Source: an uncultured Bacilli bacterium (lineage in GTDB: Bacteria > Bacillota_I > Bacilli_A > ML615J-28 > CAG-313). From it: a stretch of 34,841 nt of DNA. The notes under the pieces were generated by a model, which made no database searches, had not been told where the DNA came from, and was given only the letters and a program-made list of their open reading frames with translations. The stretch is from positions 1-34,841 of the forward strand of contig CAJGDR010000002.1 of NCBI GenBank assembly GCA_904502205.1, in the 5' to 3' direction. The number at the start of each line of letters is the position of its first letter. Position 1 is the first letter of the stretch. Below, in pieces: positions 23,613-33,213 of this stretch. Made by a program: the position numbers and the translations under genes.

Positions 23613-26147
23613 ATGATTGAACTTAAAAATATAAACAAAATATACAAATCAAAAGGCCAAGAATTCCAAGCATTAAACAATATTAATTTAATGTTTGGCG
23701 ACAAAGGCATGAACTTTATCTTAGGTAAAAGTGGTAGTGGTAAAAGTACACTACTAAATGTTATTGGTGGTATTGACTCCTATGATAGTGGAGAGCTTAT
23801 CATCGATGGAGTTAATACAAAAGAATACAAAAAATCAGATTACAATACATATCGAAATACTTACATTGGATTCATTTTCCAAGAATTTAATGTCTTAAAA
23901 AGCTTAACTGTATATGAAAACATTGCGTTGAGCCTTGAGTTACAGCATAAAAATTTAAATGATGAACATGAAAAAATTCAAGAAATTATTGATAAAGTTG
24001 GTTTAACTGGTTTAGAAAATCGTATGATGAACCAATTATCTGGTGGTCAACGCCAAAGAGTAGCAATCGCTAGAAGTTTAATTAAAAATCCAAGAGTTAT
24101 TATTGCCGATGAACCTACTGGTAACCTTGATAGTAAGAACAGTAAAAACATTATGGCACTGTTAAAAGAATTATCTTATGATCACTTAGTAATCGTTGTT
24201 ACACATAATGATCAATTAGCTCGCGAGTATTCAGATCGAACAATCGAAATAAAAGATGGATTTGTTGTTAAAGATAATTACAATGTTACTGAAGAACATA
24301 GTACTTATACTTTAGAACCAATATCTGTCCCTATTAAAACAAGTTTAAGATTATCTATTAAATCAATATTTAAAAATTTAAGACGTTTTGTATTTATGAT
24401 TCTGCTTTTTGCAATAGCACTTGTATTTGCAGGGGTTGTAATCAACATGTATGTAGCCGATACAACAATGACATATGCACAATTCCAACAAGAATATGAT
24501 AACAATATTGTTGATTTGTCTTCCGAATTTAGTTCGAACGGTTATACACAAAGCGCAGGTTTCTACGAGTATCAGCTAGCAGATTTGGAAGAACAATTTG
24601 CAAATGCTGAAACATACCTTAAAATTAGAGGTATGGATTTAAACTTACCTATTGATCACAATTCAGTTGTTGATAATGATTTTTACTTGAATAAAATTCA
24701 AAGAATTCATTTAGTGACTGAATCAGATCACATTAATAAAATTTTTGGTGAGCCACTTCATGTATTTGGTGGTACTGTTACAGACAAAACTTTGATTAAA
24801 ATTGGTATAACTGACTATTTAGCAGAAAACCTAATTCACCAAAGATATTTTGGTGAAGAAGTAACAACAATTGAAGAAGTAGCTGGAAAAAGATTAACTT
24901 TTGATAATTTTAAAAATAGTCTTATTATTACTACTATTTATGACACTAATTATGAAGATTATCGAAAATATTTTCCACAATTCTCTAAAAATAATGGAGA
25001 TCAAAAAGGCCAAAATGCTTTTTATGATAATGTTTTATTCTATAACTCAATAATCATTAATAACCAAACTGAATTTGATAAGTTATTTGATTATTCAAAT
25101 GTTAACTATATTGAAACAGATGCAATCTACTCAATGGTAGGTTCAACTGGTAAAAATTCTGGTTTAAAAATTAAAATTTACGATAACGAAATCGTAAGCA
25201 ATCAACTTAAGCCAACAAATAAAGTAGCTGCAGCTCCTGTACCAAGTGCCGAAGGTGAACCAGTACAAGTTGCTGTTACTACAGGTTTCTTCGAAAAATT
25301 CTTAAATATTAAAATTGATAAAAATGAATTAACTGAGGATAAAAACATTTGTGATGCTTACTTCGACAAAATATACTTTGGTATTCCAAGTTATGTTGAA
25401 GGAAGTGATGAACCAGTTTACAAAAATGTTTTCTCAAACAACTTCTTATGTTTAACAAGTTATGTTCCAGCAAACTTTACTTTCATCATTACAACAGTTA
25501 TTGAAGATGAAGAACCAATTCTTTATACTGCACCAATGATTGCTGGTGAAAAACAAACTTATAAAAACATTGTAACTTCTAACTTTATTGAAGGATCATT
25601 TATTACTCTTTATTTTACTGATATGAGTAATAAAGCATTACGTACTAATGCTGATTTATTCCGTGATTTTATTAACAACGAAATGTTAATAAATAATAAA
25701 TGTTTTACTAAAATTTTATTAGTTGACAACTTTATTAAAAACAACATTGCATTATTCTTAGGTATATTCTTTGTATTTGCCTTATTTAGTGTATTATTAA
25801 TATTTAACTTTGTAATTATTAATATTAAAAATAGTACTAGAGATATTGGTATTTATATGTCTTTAGGATTTAGTGGTTGGAAAATTTCTCTAATTTACTT
25901 ATTCCAAGTTATTATTCTTGGATTAGTTGCATTTGTAATTAGTTTCTTTGGAGTAATGATTTTCCTATCTGTTTTAGACGCTCACTTCACTTCTCTAAGT
26001 GCAGTTAACTTAGAAATTATTAAAATGTCATTTGTTGGAACAATTATTATGTTAGGACTAGCCTTATTAATACCAACAATTTCAGTAATTATTCCACTTT
26101 ATAACCTCAGCAGAAAAAATCCTGTTGATGTAATCAAAACTATTTAG
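23613..26147 (+). CDS. Fused ABC ATPase-permease (MacB/FtsX type), first of a pair
   Basis: An 844-residue protein with an N-terminal LolD/MacB-type ATPase (1-225): Walker A GKSGSGKST (38-46), LSGGQRQ (142-148), Walker B VIIADEPTGNLDS (162-174). One membrane helix follows at about 259-279, then a large extracytoplasmic domain (about 280-705), and three C-terminal helices (about 710-735, 760-787, 810-835) of the FtsX family. This is the layout of MacB-like mechanotransmission transporters, which do not move substrate through the membrane but work on partners outside it. The external domain contains a short Ala/Pro linker (VAAAPVPSAEG). The gene lies between the lipoprotein and a second protein of the same design. 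Function unknown; peptide defence, lipoprotein or wall-hydrolase control are options. Confidence 0.92.
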   Translation: MIELKNINKIYKSKGQEFQALNNINLMFGDKGMNFILGKSGSGKSTLLNVIGGIDSYDSGELIIDGVNTKEYKKSDYNTYRNTYIGFIFQEFNVLKSLTVYENIALSLELQHKNLNDEHEKIQEIIDKVGLTGLENRMMNQLSGGQRQRVAIARSLIKNPRVIIADEPTGNLDSKNSKNIMALLKELSYDHLVIVVTHNDQLAREYSDRTIEIKDGFVVKDNYNVTEEHSTYTLEPISVPIKTSLRLSIKSIFKNLRRFVFMILLFAIALVFAGVVINMYVADTTMTYAQFQQEYDNNIVDLSSEFSSNGYTQSAGFYEYQLADLEEQFANAETYLKIRGMDLNLPIDHNSVVDNDFYLNKIQRIHLVTESDHINKIFGEPLHVFGGTVTDKTLIKIGITDYLAENLIHQRYFGEEVTTIEEVAGKRLTFDNFKNSLIITTIYDTNYEDYRKYFPQFSKNNGDQKGQNAFYDNVLFYNSIIINNQTEFDKLFDYSNVNYIETDAIYSMVGSTGKNSGLKIKIYDNEIVSNQLKPTNKVAAAPVPSAEGEPVQVAVTTGFFEKFLNIKIDKNELTEDKNICDAYFDKIYFGIPSYVEGSDEPVYKNVFSNNFLCLTSYVPANFTFIITTVIEDEEPILYTAPMIAGEKQTYKNIVTSNFIEGSFITLYFTDMSNKALRTNADLFRDFINNEMLINNKCFTKILLVDNFIKNNIALFLGIFFVFALFSVLLIFNFVIINIKNSTRDIGIYMSLGFSGWKISLIYLFQVIILGLVAFVISFFGVMIFLSVLDAHFTSLSAVNLEIIKMSFVGTIIMLGLALLIPTISVIIPLYNLSRKNPVDVIKTI

Positions 26148-26157
26148 GAGGCCTCAG

Positions 26158-28824
26158 ATGAATCAAAATAATGAATCTTTAAATCATCGTTGTCTTCCAA
26201 CAGAAACAGAAGACAAACTAGTTACTTCTGAAATCAACAATGTTTCAACAAATAATCAACAACCAGAACTAAATTATCTAGTTAAACTAGAAGGAATCAA
26301 CAAATATTATCAATCAGGTGATGAAAAAGTACATGCATTAAAGAACATTTCTTTAGAATTACCTAAAACTGGTTTAGTATTTGTTTTAGGACAATCAGGT
26401 TGTGGTAAATCAACTCTACTTAATATTTTAGGTGGTCTTGATAAACCAGATGAAGGAAGAATCCTTATAGAAGGAGCTGACTTCAGTAAATTTACAACAG
26501 CTAATTTAAATGATTATTTAAATAGTTACTTAGGATTTATTTTCCAAGAGTATAATATTTTAAAAGATTTAAACTTATATGACAACATTGCACTTCCACT
26601 TGAAATGCAAAATGTCAATAAAAAAGAGATTAAAAAGAAAACTTTAGAAATTATTGACCAAGTTGGTCTAAGTGCTTTAAAGAAAAGAAAAATTAACCAA
26701 CTTTCAGGTGGTCAAAGACAAAGAATTGCGGTTGCACGTGCTTTAATTAAAGATCCAAAAATGATTATTGCCGATGAGCCTACTGGTAACCTTGATAGTG
26801 TTACTGGTGAAACTATTTTCGAATTATTAAAGAAACTTTCTGAAAATCGTTTAGTATTAATTGTAACACACGACGAAGAATCAGCTTATCGATTTGGAGA
26901 TCGTATTATAAAAATTGAAGATGGACAATTGGTTGAAGACATTGTAAGTCCTTTCACTGAAAATGACAAACAACCTCTTCTTCCACCAGTTGTTGATGAA
27001 TCATTTGTTTTATCAAAAGTTGTATCTACTAGAAATCGTGATGATAAAAAAGAAAATGGTGTTTTAAAATTAACAAAAGTTTCAACACCAATTGCAACAA
27101 GTATAAAACTTGCATTTAAGAATATTAACCACAAAAAATTCAGATTTATCTTAATGACTTTAATTTGTGCATTAAGCTTAGCTTTCTTTAGTTTTACAAT
27201 TGAACTTAATGATGATCCAATTCGTCAAAACGTATACACATCAGTTGATAACAACTATTTATATGCTGATTTATTAGAAAAATCTGAATTACCTGAAGAT
27301 TATGTTAAAAACTCTATTTATGATGATTATATTGGAACTCAACTTCCAAATAACTCATATGAAACAATTAAAGAAAAGATCCCTTCACTAACTGTACATG
27401 AATATAAAAACGTTTCAGTTAATTATGCTGATCATTCATCTCAAGTAGATTCATTCTTTACTGGTGAACTTTCATATTTAACAAAATTTGATTCAAGAAA
27501 TAGTTATAAATTACTTTATGGTCGCACACCTGTTGAAGGTAAAAAAGAACTTATGATTACTGATTTTATAGCAGAATCATTTATTCGTATGAACTATTTA
27601 CAAGAAGCCAAATCATACAGTGACTTCATAGGACGTTACATTAAAGTTGCAACTGATGATTATTATAAAATTGTTGGTATCATTGATACTAATTTTGAAA
27701 AATACACTCATTTTAGTAAACAAGAAATGATTGATGATACATCAAAATTAAACTATGCATTCTTCAATGAATACAAAATGATGAATACAATTTATCTATG
27801 TAACGATGATTTCTTAAAAGAATCTAATGTAATTAGTAAAAAGATTGACTTAACTGATGTTACATATAACGTTCAATTACGTAGTAAAACATCATCTAGC
27901 ATTAATAATTCAATTGTTGTTACTGATGATTTAGAAGTAAAATCAGTTATCAGTGATCGTAAAGACGAAAATGGTGCATTTATCTCAAGAAATATTGGAC
28001 GTTCAGTAAATCATGACAATTATGAAATTGTTGTTCCTTATAATGTATTAGTTAACTTATTTGGTTTAACTTCACGTGAACCTACTTCTTACCAAGAATA
28101 TAACAGATCTTGGTCTAGATTAAACAAAAATATCAAATTATCCGTTTCTAATAACGTTGGTGATGTTGAAACTATTGATGTTACAATTGTCGGAGTAACA
28201 CAACTTAATAGTAATTACATTTCAGTTTCGAATAAAGTAATGGAATTCTTATTCCAAAACATTTCTAATAGTTCATATTTACTTGCAGAAGTATCACAAT
28301 TCGAAGATGATGCATATGATCAATTCCTTACAGCTTATGAAGAAGGTTATATTTTAGATTTATTTGCATATCGAGCTGATATTGACTCATACGAAATTTC
28401 ACCATTTGTTAACTTATTATCTAAAGCCGGTTTATTCGTATTTGCAGTATTTACAATTGGTATTTTATGGACAATTATCTCACTTGACATTGTAGACCAA
28501 AAGAAAGAAATTGGTACATTCCGTTCGATAGGTTTAAGTGGATTTAGAGTATCCTTACTATTTATTTTCCAAACTTTAATCGTTTCGATAATTTCATATG
28601 TTATAGCATTATTTGTTGGTAATTATGCAATTAACATATTTAATTCGACCATCTATGATACGGAAAATATAATTCACTTATCAATGTATATGATGACTTA
28701 TCGTTCACCAATATTCTTATTAGTATTCTTACTTGTAATTACAAGTTTAGCCTTATTCTTGCCACTATATAAAATTATGTCACAAAAAATTATTGACGTT
28801 ATCAATGAACGAGGCGAATTATAA
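26158..28824 (+). CDS. Fused ABC ATPase-permease (MacB/FtsX type), second of a pair
   Basis: An 888-residue relative of the preceding protein with a polar N-terminal extension of about 40 residues, then ATPase motifs GQSGCGKST (78-86), LSGGQRQ (182-188) and MIIADEPTGNLDS (202-214). A charged linker (about 262-320) leads to the first helix (about 328-348), an extracytoplasmic domain (about 350-760) that is only loosely similar to the first protein's, and three C-terminal helices with the FtsX-like TIGILWTIISLDIVDQKKEIGTFRSIGLSG region. Both ATPases look complete, so the pair probably forms a heterodimer with two active sites, unlike the asymmetric exporter elsewhere in the window. AGGAGGCCTC precedes the start. 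The operon ends in a shared bidirectional terminator. Confidence 0.92.
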   Translation: MNQNNESLNHRCLPTETEDKLVTSEINNVSTNNQQPELNYLVKLEGINKYYQSGDEKVHALKNISLELPKTGLVFVLGQSGCGKSTLLNILGGLDKPDEGRILIEGADFSKFTTANLNDYLNSYLGFIFQEYNILKDLNLYDNIALPLEMQNVNKKEIKKKTLEIIDQVGLSALKKRKINQLSGGQRQRIAVARALIKDPKMIIADEPTGNLDSVTGETIFELLKKLSENRLVLIVTHDEESAYRFGDRIIKIEDGQLVEDIVSPFTENDKQPLLPPVVDESFVLSKVVSTRNRDDKKENGVLKLTKVSTPIATSIKLAFKNINHKKFRFILMTLICALSLAFFSFTIELNDDPIRQNVYTSVDNNYLYADLLEKSELPEDYVKNSIYDDYIGTQLPNNSYETIKEKIPSLTVHEYKNVSVNYADHSSQVDSFFTGELSYLTKFDSRNSYKLLYGRTPVEGKKELMITDFIAESFIRMNYLQEAKSYSDFIGRYIKVATDDYYKIVGIIDTNFEKYTHFSKQEMIDDTSKLNYAFFNEYKMMNTIYLCNDDFLKESNVISKKIDLTDVTYNVQLRSKTSSSINNSIVVTDDLEVKSVISDRKDENGAFISRNIGRSVNHDNYEIVVPYNVLVNLFGLTSREPTSYQEYNRSWSRLNKNIKLSVSNNVGDVETIDVTIVGVTQLNSNYISVSNKVMEFLFQNISNSSYLLAEVSQFEDDAYDQFLTAYEEGYILDLFAYRADIDSYEISPFVNLLSKAGLFVFAVFTIGILWTIISLDIVDQKKEIGTFRSIGLSGFRVSLLFIFQTLIVSIISYVIALFVGNYAINIFNSTIYDTENIIHLSMYMMTYRSPIFLLVFLLVITSLALFLPLYKIMSQKIIDVINERGEL

Positions 28825-28871
28825 AAAAACAAAAGAGTTAATTTCAAATGAAATTAACTCTTTTTATTTTG
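28824..28871. terminator. Bidirectional terminator between the ABC operon and the pullulanase operon
   Basis: GAGTTAATTT (28835-28844) and AAATTAACTC (28851-28860) form a perfect stem, extended by flanking A and T runs, giving a T-tail on both strands. The pullulanase stop codon (28854-28856) is inside the stem. Confidence 0.9.
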
Positions 28872-30866
28872 TTTGATAATATAAACACCAGGTTTATCAA
28901 TAACTAATTCTTCAATATTAGATTCAACAATATTACCATTAAATATTAATACACCATTTATTTTAATATTATGAGTATTGTAATTATTGGAAATTATTAC
29001 ACGATACGAAACTTCTTCGTCATATAAAACATAATCAAAATAATCTGATTTATTATCTGTAATAATAATGTGTTTTTCAATTTCTTTATTAGTTCTTAAT
29101 CTAAAAAGATAAATGTTTTTACGTAGTGTAATAATATCCTTTAAACTACTTATTACATCTTGATATTCATTAATGTTATCCCAATCTATTTTGTTAATGT
29201 CAATTGGCAAATTGTATGAATTATCATACCCTTTTTTAGTTCTGCCGAATTCCATTCCTAAATGAATAAACGGAATACCTTGACTAATAAATAACATTTG
29301 TAAACCTAATTTTAAATAATCTTTACGTTTTTGTAAACTAATATTTCTAATAGTTAAAGTTGTTTGATCGTAAACAGTATAATTATCATGACATTCAATA
29401 AAGTTTAAAGATTGTAATGGATTATTAAAACCTTTAACAACTCTTTGTAATTGAGTCGAATCAATATTTGATTCTGTAATTAAACCTTTTGCTAGATTAA
29501 ATGGATTACCTTTAACAATATTTCTAAATTGATCATTGAAGTAACCAAAATTTGGCAATTCATTTCGGTTAAAGGCTAGCTTGCTTTTTTCAAGACCAGT
29601 AGCCATCTCCCAACCTTCACCATAAAGTACTATACATGGATTAATATTCTTTAATTCACTTTCAATTTGTTTCATGGTTTCAATATCAATTAATCCCATT
29701 AAATCAAATCGATAACCATCAAAACCAAACATTTTTGTATAATAAATAAGTGTATCTTTGATTAATCGACGTATCATTAATCTTTCAGTTGAAAGATCAT
29801 TTCCACAACCTGAACCATTTGTCATAAAATCAATTTCATTAGTTCTAAATACATATCCTGGAACTAGTTGATTAAGCGAAAATGTTTTATAGTCATATAC
29901 ATGATTAAATACAACATCTAAATTAACAAGTAAACCATTTTTATGATAAACATCAATCATTTCTTTTAATTCATTTATACTACAATATGGATCGTTAGGA
30001 TTAGTTGAATACCAATTAGTAACTGAAAAATATTCAACTGGATTATAACCCCAATTATATTGACTATCTGGATTAAGTTCATCAACACCAGCAAAACTAT
30101 TAAGTGGTAACACTTGAACATGGCTAATGCCTAATTGTTTTAAATAGTCTAAACCAATATTCGAATATGATTGTGATGCTTTTTGATAATAACTTTTATT
30201 ACCAGGTAACATATAACCAAAATCTTTTAAATGCATTTCACAAATTACACTATCTGTTAAATATCCACTAAATGCTGGTCTTGGATAAATTTGCTGGTAA
30301 GTTTTATTAATATCTATAACATAATTATATTTTGAATTAGCTGAACTAGATATTGCATAAGGATCTAAAGTATTAACAAACTCTTGATTAATACGAACCA
30401 TGTAATAATAAGGTTCACCATCTAAATCGCCATATACTTTAAAACGCCAAATACCTTCTTTATAATAATTTAGATGATACTCTACTTTTAAATTTGGCAG
30501 AACTAGAATTACTTCCTTGGCAGTCGGAGTCCATAATCTAAACTCTGTGCTTTCCTTATTATATAATACACCAAGTACTTCTTCTGTATAATTCTTTTGT
30601 TCAAATAATGCAGTTCTTGTAATTTTACCCAAATCTAAATGTAATTGTAAATCATCATTAACATAAACATAATAATCAATATGTGTCTTTAAAACTGTTG
30701 AAACCTTATATTCTAAATGCCAACAAGAACTAATAAGTTTTTTAGAAACTAGTTCCATTTGAATAAGTGTTGGTTCACAAATATGTACAATATTAAAATC
30801 ATATTGAATATCATTTTTAAGTATTAATTTAATATTTTGATAATCTTCTAAATAAGCTTTCTGCAT
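28854..30866 (-). CDS. Type I pullulanase (GH13 debranching enzyme), cytoplasmic
   Basis: Type I pullulanases hydrolyse alpha-1,6 branches in pullulan, glycogen or dextrins. The 670-residue product has an N-terminal beta region (about 1-100), a CBM48-like domain (about 100-175), the barrel, and a C-terminal beta domain. The diagnostic YNWGYNP is at 270-276; region I DVVFNH at 317-322; nucleophile Asp388 in GYRFDLMG; acid Glu417 in YGEGWE; Asp494 in ECHDN. There is no signal peptide, so it should act on internal glycogen or imported maltodextrin, completing the glgB/glgC set at the window start. I choose the ATG at 30866, one base after the upstream stop and behind AGAGGA; the frame is open to 30884. 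Last gene of a probable five-gene operon. Confidence 0.94.
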   Translation of the reverse strand: MQKAYLEDYQNIKLILKNDIQYDFNIVHICEPTLIQMELVSKKLISSCWHLEYKVSTVLKTHIDYYVYVNDDLQLHLDLGKITRTALFEQKNYTEEVLGVLYNKESTEFRLWTPTAKEVILVLPNLKVEYHLNYYKEGIWRFKVYGDLDGEPYYYMVRINQEFVNTLDPYAISSSANSKYNYVIDINKTYQQIYPRPAFSGYLTDSVICEMHLKDFGYMLPGNKSYYQKASQSYSNIGLDYLKQLGISHVQVLPLNSFAGVDELNPDSQYNWGYNPVEYFSVTNWYSTNPNDPYCSINELKEMIDVYHKNGLLVNLDVVFNHVYDYKTFSLNQLVPGYVFRTNEIDFMTNGSGCGNDLSTERLMIRRLIKDTLIYYTKMFGFDGYRFDLMGLIDIETMKQIESELKNINPCIVLYGEGWEMATGLEKSKLAFNRNELPNFGYFNDQFRNIVKGNPFNLAKGLITESNIDSTQLQRVVKGFNNPLQSLNFIECHDNYTVYDQTTLTIRNISLQKRKDYLKLGLQMLFISQGIPFIHLGMEFGRTKKGYDNSYNLPIDINKIDWDNINEYQDVISSLKDIITLRKNIYLFRLRTNKEIEKHIIITDNKSDYFDYVLYDEEVSYRVIISNNYNTHNIKINGVLIFNGNIVESNIEELVIDKPGVYIIKQNKKS

Positions 30867-30867
30867 C

Positions 30868-31440
30868 TTATTCCTCTTCATCACTTATTTGGGCATTTTT
30901 CTCACTATAACTTATCAAAATCAATGTTCCAAATATTCCAAAGATGGTAGCAATAACTCCAATTAATACTGCGTTTTTCAATGTAAATAAATCTAAATCT
31001 AAATTTGCGTTACCACTTGTTACATATACAGATTGTGAATAACGTTCCGTTTTTTGATTATTATAAATATTATATCTTAATATAATTTCAAATGTACCAA
31101 TTTTACCACTGTTTAAATTAAATTTAAAATCATATTTATAATATGGTTCATTAACCGTAGGACCAGTAATAGAATGAACAGGCACTAAATTTGGATCACT
31201 ATATTTATTATATGAATATACTAATTCACCAGTACCATCATTTAAATTTGAATAAATCCAAATTTCTAAATTTCCTAATTCTTCTAAAGTTGTAAATTGT
31301 ATATCAATTGTTGTTTTAGAACGACCAGTAATATCAATTTGTAAATTATCAATATCAATCGGCTTGATATCTTCAGCATTAACAACAACTGGTACAAACA
31401 ACAAACAAATCATTAATAACAAAAAGCTAATTTTCTTCAT
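30868..31440 (-). CDS. Secreted, C-terminally membrane-anchored protein, function unknown
   Basis: This 190-residue protein starts with a signal peptide (MKKISFLLLMICLLFVPVVVNAED, cleavage probably after NA), followed by an extracellular domain of about 130 residues rich in beta-type sequence, without Cys and with many Tyr and Asn, and ends with one helix (about 155-176) and an acidic tail (SEKNAQISDEEE) that would face the cytoplasm. No family recognised. The start is put at 31440, with AAGGAG inside the end of the DUF3021 gene; this overlap is 14 bases. A GTG at 31449 is in frame but lies one base after that ribosome site. Its place between LytTR-DUF3021 and the pullulanase suggests it is part of the regulated output. 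Confidence 0.75.
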   Translation of the reverse strand: MKKISFLLLMICLLFVPVVVNAEDIKPIDIDNLQIDITGRSKTTIDIQFTTLEELGNLEIWIYSNLNDGTGELVYSYNKYSDPNLVPVHSITGPTVNEPYYKYDFKFNLNSGKIGTFEIILRYNIYNNQKTERYSQSVYVTSGNANLDLDLFTLKNAVLIGVIATIFGIFGTLILISYSEKNAQISDEEE

Positions 31441-31870
31441 ATTGAACACGCTCCTTGATATTTGATAATTGTTTATTTAACATATCAGTTTGTCTCTTTT
31501 TACGAATTAATAATATAACTGTTGTTATTGTTAATCCTATTGCATTAAACAATAATGAAATACCAATAAATTTAATATTATCAAAAGCAAACCATCCATT
31601 AAAGAATCCAAAAATATAAATTAGGATTAAAATTGTTAGGTAAGTAACAAGTATTTGAATTGTAACTGTAATTTTATTAATTTGATAAAATAATGTTAAT
31701 AAAATTGAAACTAAAATTAGAATTGGTATTTGAATATAATAGTTTGTTAAAACAACTGACTTTTGGCCAAATATTAACGCGCCAATTAATATTTGTGAAA
31801 ATAATACATCAAAACAAACAATCATCATATTTGTTAGAAAACTAATTAAAATATTCTTTGCTTTCTTCAT
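31427..31870 (-). CDS. DUF3021 family membrane protein
   Basis: A 147-residue protein with four predicted helices (about 10-32, 44-64, 70-92, 98-122) and a positively charged cytoplasmic end, typical of DUF3021. Such proteins are usually encoded right after a stand-alone LytTR regulator, as here, and are thought to hold or modulate that regulator at the membrane, by analogy with membrane inhibitors of LytTR systems. The start shares one base with the LytTR stop (TAATG) and GGAGGTAAC precedes it. Its own end overlaps the following gene by 14 bases. Close coupling suggests strict stoichiometry. Confidence 0.85.
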   Translation of the reverse strand: MKKAKNILISFLTNMMIVCFDVLFSQILIGALIFGQKSVVLTNYYIQIPILILVSILLTLFYQINKITVTIQILVTYLTILILIYIFGFFNGWFAFDNIKFIGISLLFNAIGLTITTVILLIRKKRQTDMLNKQLSNIKERVQYEEN

Positions 31871-32316
31871 TAATTGTTACCTCCTTTCAACTTATTCTTA
31901 AATCCATTAGCATATAATCTTGAAATAATCATCTTTTCATCATTAACAAGTTGTGCTAAAATACGTCCATTAACCATTGATTTGATTTTACTAATTTTAC
32001 TTAAGTTTAAAATAATTGTTCTAGATGTTTGAATAAAATTAGTTCTAATCAGTAAATCATTTAATTCTGATATTTTGTAATCTACTTCATAAACATCTGA
32101 TTTTAAATAAGCATAAACATGATTTTCTACAGCTTCAAAATAGTAAATATCATCGAGTTTTAATATAAATGTTTCACCATCTTTTTTTCCAGGAATATTA
32201 ATAATCAATTTATTAATTGTATTTATAACATTTTCTACTTCTTTGGTGACTTCCTTACATTTAATCTCAACTACTGGTTCTTCGTATTCATAGCCAGTAA
32301 TTAATTTGACTTTCAT
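31870..32316 (-). CDS. LytTR-domain DNA-binding regulator
   Basis: A 148-residue protein made of a short N-terminal segment (about 1-45) and a LytTR DNA-binding domain (about 46-143): LKLDDIYYFEAVENHVYAYLKSDVYEVDYKISEL, then FIQTSRTIILNLSKISKIKSMVNGRILAQLVNDEKMIISRLYANGFKNKL. The core pattern (I-YFE-x-N-x-V, F-x-x-x-SR, N-x-x-I, SR-Y) is clear. It lacks a receiver domain, so it is not a two-component regulator; such single-domain LytTR genes pair with DUF3021 membrane proteins and often regulate their own operon. It follows the radical SAM gene by ten bases, with GAGGGA before the start. Confidence 0.9.
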   Translation of the reverse strand: MKVKLITGYEYEEPVVEIKCKEVTKEVENVINTINKLIINIPGKKDGETFILKLDDIYYFEAVENHVYAYLKSDVYEVDYKISELNDLLIRTNFIQTSRTIILNLSKISKIKSMVNGRILAQLVNDEKMIISRLYANGFKNKLKGGNN

Positions 32317-32326
32317 TTAAAATCCC

Positions 32327-33145
32327 TCATTTCTTAAAACGTAGTCGGTATGTACACTTTTTACATAATTCTAAATACGGCATTTTATTTACAGCATCTT
32401 TATATTTATCTGAAGTAATAATACTTTCTAAATCGGACTCAAAAATATTTCCTAAATTTGTATCACCATCAGTATCCAAACAACAAAGAACAACCGTTCC
32501 ATCAGATAAAATACCAATTTGACTTTTTCCACCTAAACATTTAGATGGCTCACATTCTATAGCATCTGTTGTAGGCCATTCGAATCTTTCTGCAATCGAG
32601 TAATGAACAAATTCTTTTAGTAATTCACCATCATTAAGTTGTGCTTTTGGAAAAATATTTTTTAGTTCATCTTCTAATATCTTTTTAGATTCTAAATCTA
32701 AAGCCCAATTTCTTAAATAAATATGCGTTTTAGTAGTGTTAAAAAGTAATTCACTTAATTCAGTAAAATATTTTCTAATATCTACCATATTCATATTATG
32801 GACACTTTGTAAAGATATATTTATCTTATTAATTCCTTCATTATTTAATAAATAATCAAGATGTTTATTTATACCTATACCATTTGTTGTAATTTTAACC
32901 TTAATATTGTAACTTTTAAAAATATCAATAATTTCTTTTAAGTTACGATGCATTAAAGGTTCTCCTTTAACATGCAAATACACACTATGGGTATAGTTTT
33001 TAATTTTTTCAGCAATTTCTTTTACTTCCGTCAATGACATTTGTTTTGTTGGTCTTTTTGTAGGCAAACAAAAAGGACAACGTAAATTGCAAATATTAGT
33101 TATTTCAACATAAATTTGTTGATATTTCGGTTTTGTGTTCATCAT
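32327..33145 (-). CDS. Radical SAM/SPASM-domain protein
   Basis: A 272-residue radical SAM enzyme. The site CxxxCxxC is Cys19, Cys23 and Cys26 (ITNICNLRCPFC); KITTNGIG and the VKGEPLMH block are typical of the partial barrel. The C-terminal part has SPASM-like cysteines: CEPSKC, then SDGTVVLCCLD and ELCKKC, which would bind extra iron-sulfur clusters. Such proteins modify peptides or act as anaerobic sulfatase- or heme-related maturases; no peptide precursor gene is seen nearby, so the substrate is open. I choose the ATG at 33145 behind GGTGA; an ATG at 33157 in frame has no ribosome site and lies very close to the -10. First gene of the operon that ends with the pullulanase. Confidence 0.9.
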   Translation of the reverse strand: MMNTKPKYQQIYVEITNICNLRCPFCLPTKRPTKQMSLTEVKEIAEKIKNYTHSVYLHVKGEPLMHRNLKEIIDIFKSYNIKVKITTNGIGINKHLDYLLNNEGINKINISLQSVHNMNMVDIRKYFTELSELLFNTTKTHIYLRNWALDLESKKILEDELKNIFPKAQLNDGELLKEFVHYSIAERFEWPTTDAIECEPSKCLGGKSQIGILSDGTVVLCCLDTDGDTNLGNIFESDLESIITSDKYKDAVNKMPYLELCKKCTYRLRFKK

Positions 33146-33164
33146 ATAATTCACCATTCAGTAT

Positions 33165-33193
33165 ATTATACTATTTTTGTCTGTTTTTTTCAA
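33165..33193 (-). promoter_or_regulatory. Predicted sigma-A promoter of the radical SAM-to-pullulanase operon
   Basis: On the minus strand TTGAAA (33188-33193) and TATAAT (33165-33170) are 17 bases apart. It sits just past the terminator of the P-loop protein gene. Confidence 0.75.
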
Positions 33194-33213
33194 TTTATAA
33201 TACAATTTTTATA

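Noticed and set aside
23613..28824. The two ABC ATPase-permease genes as a recent tandem duplication
   Set aside because: The ATPase domains are similar as expected for the family, but the external domains differ widely in length and sequence, so any duplication is old.
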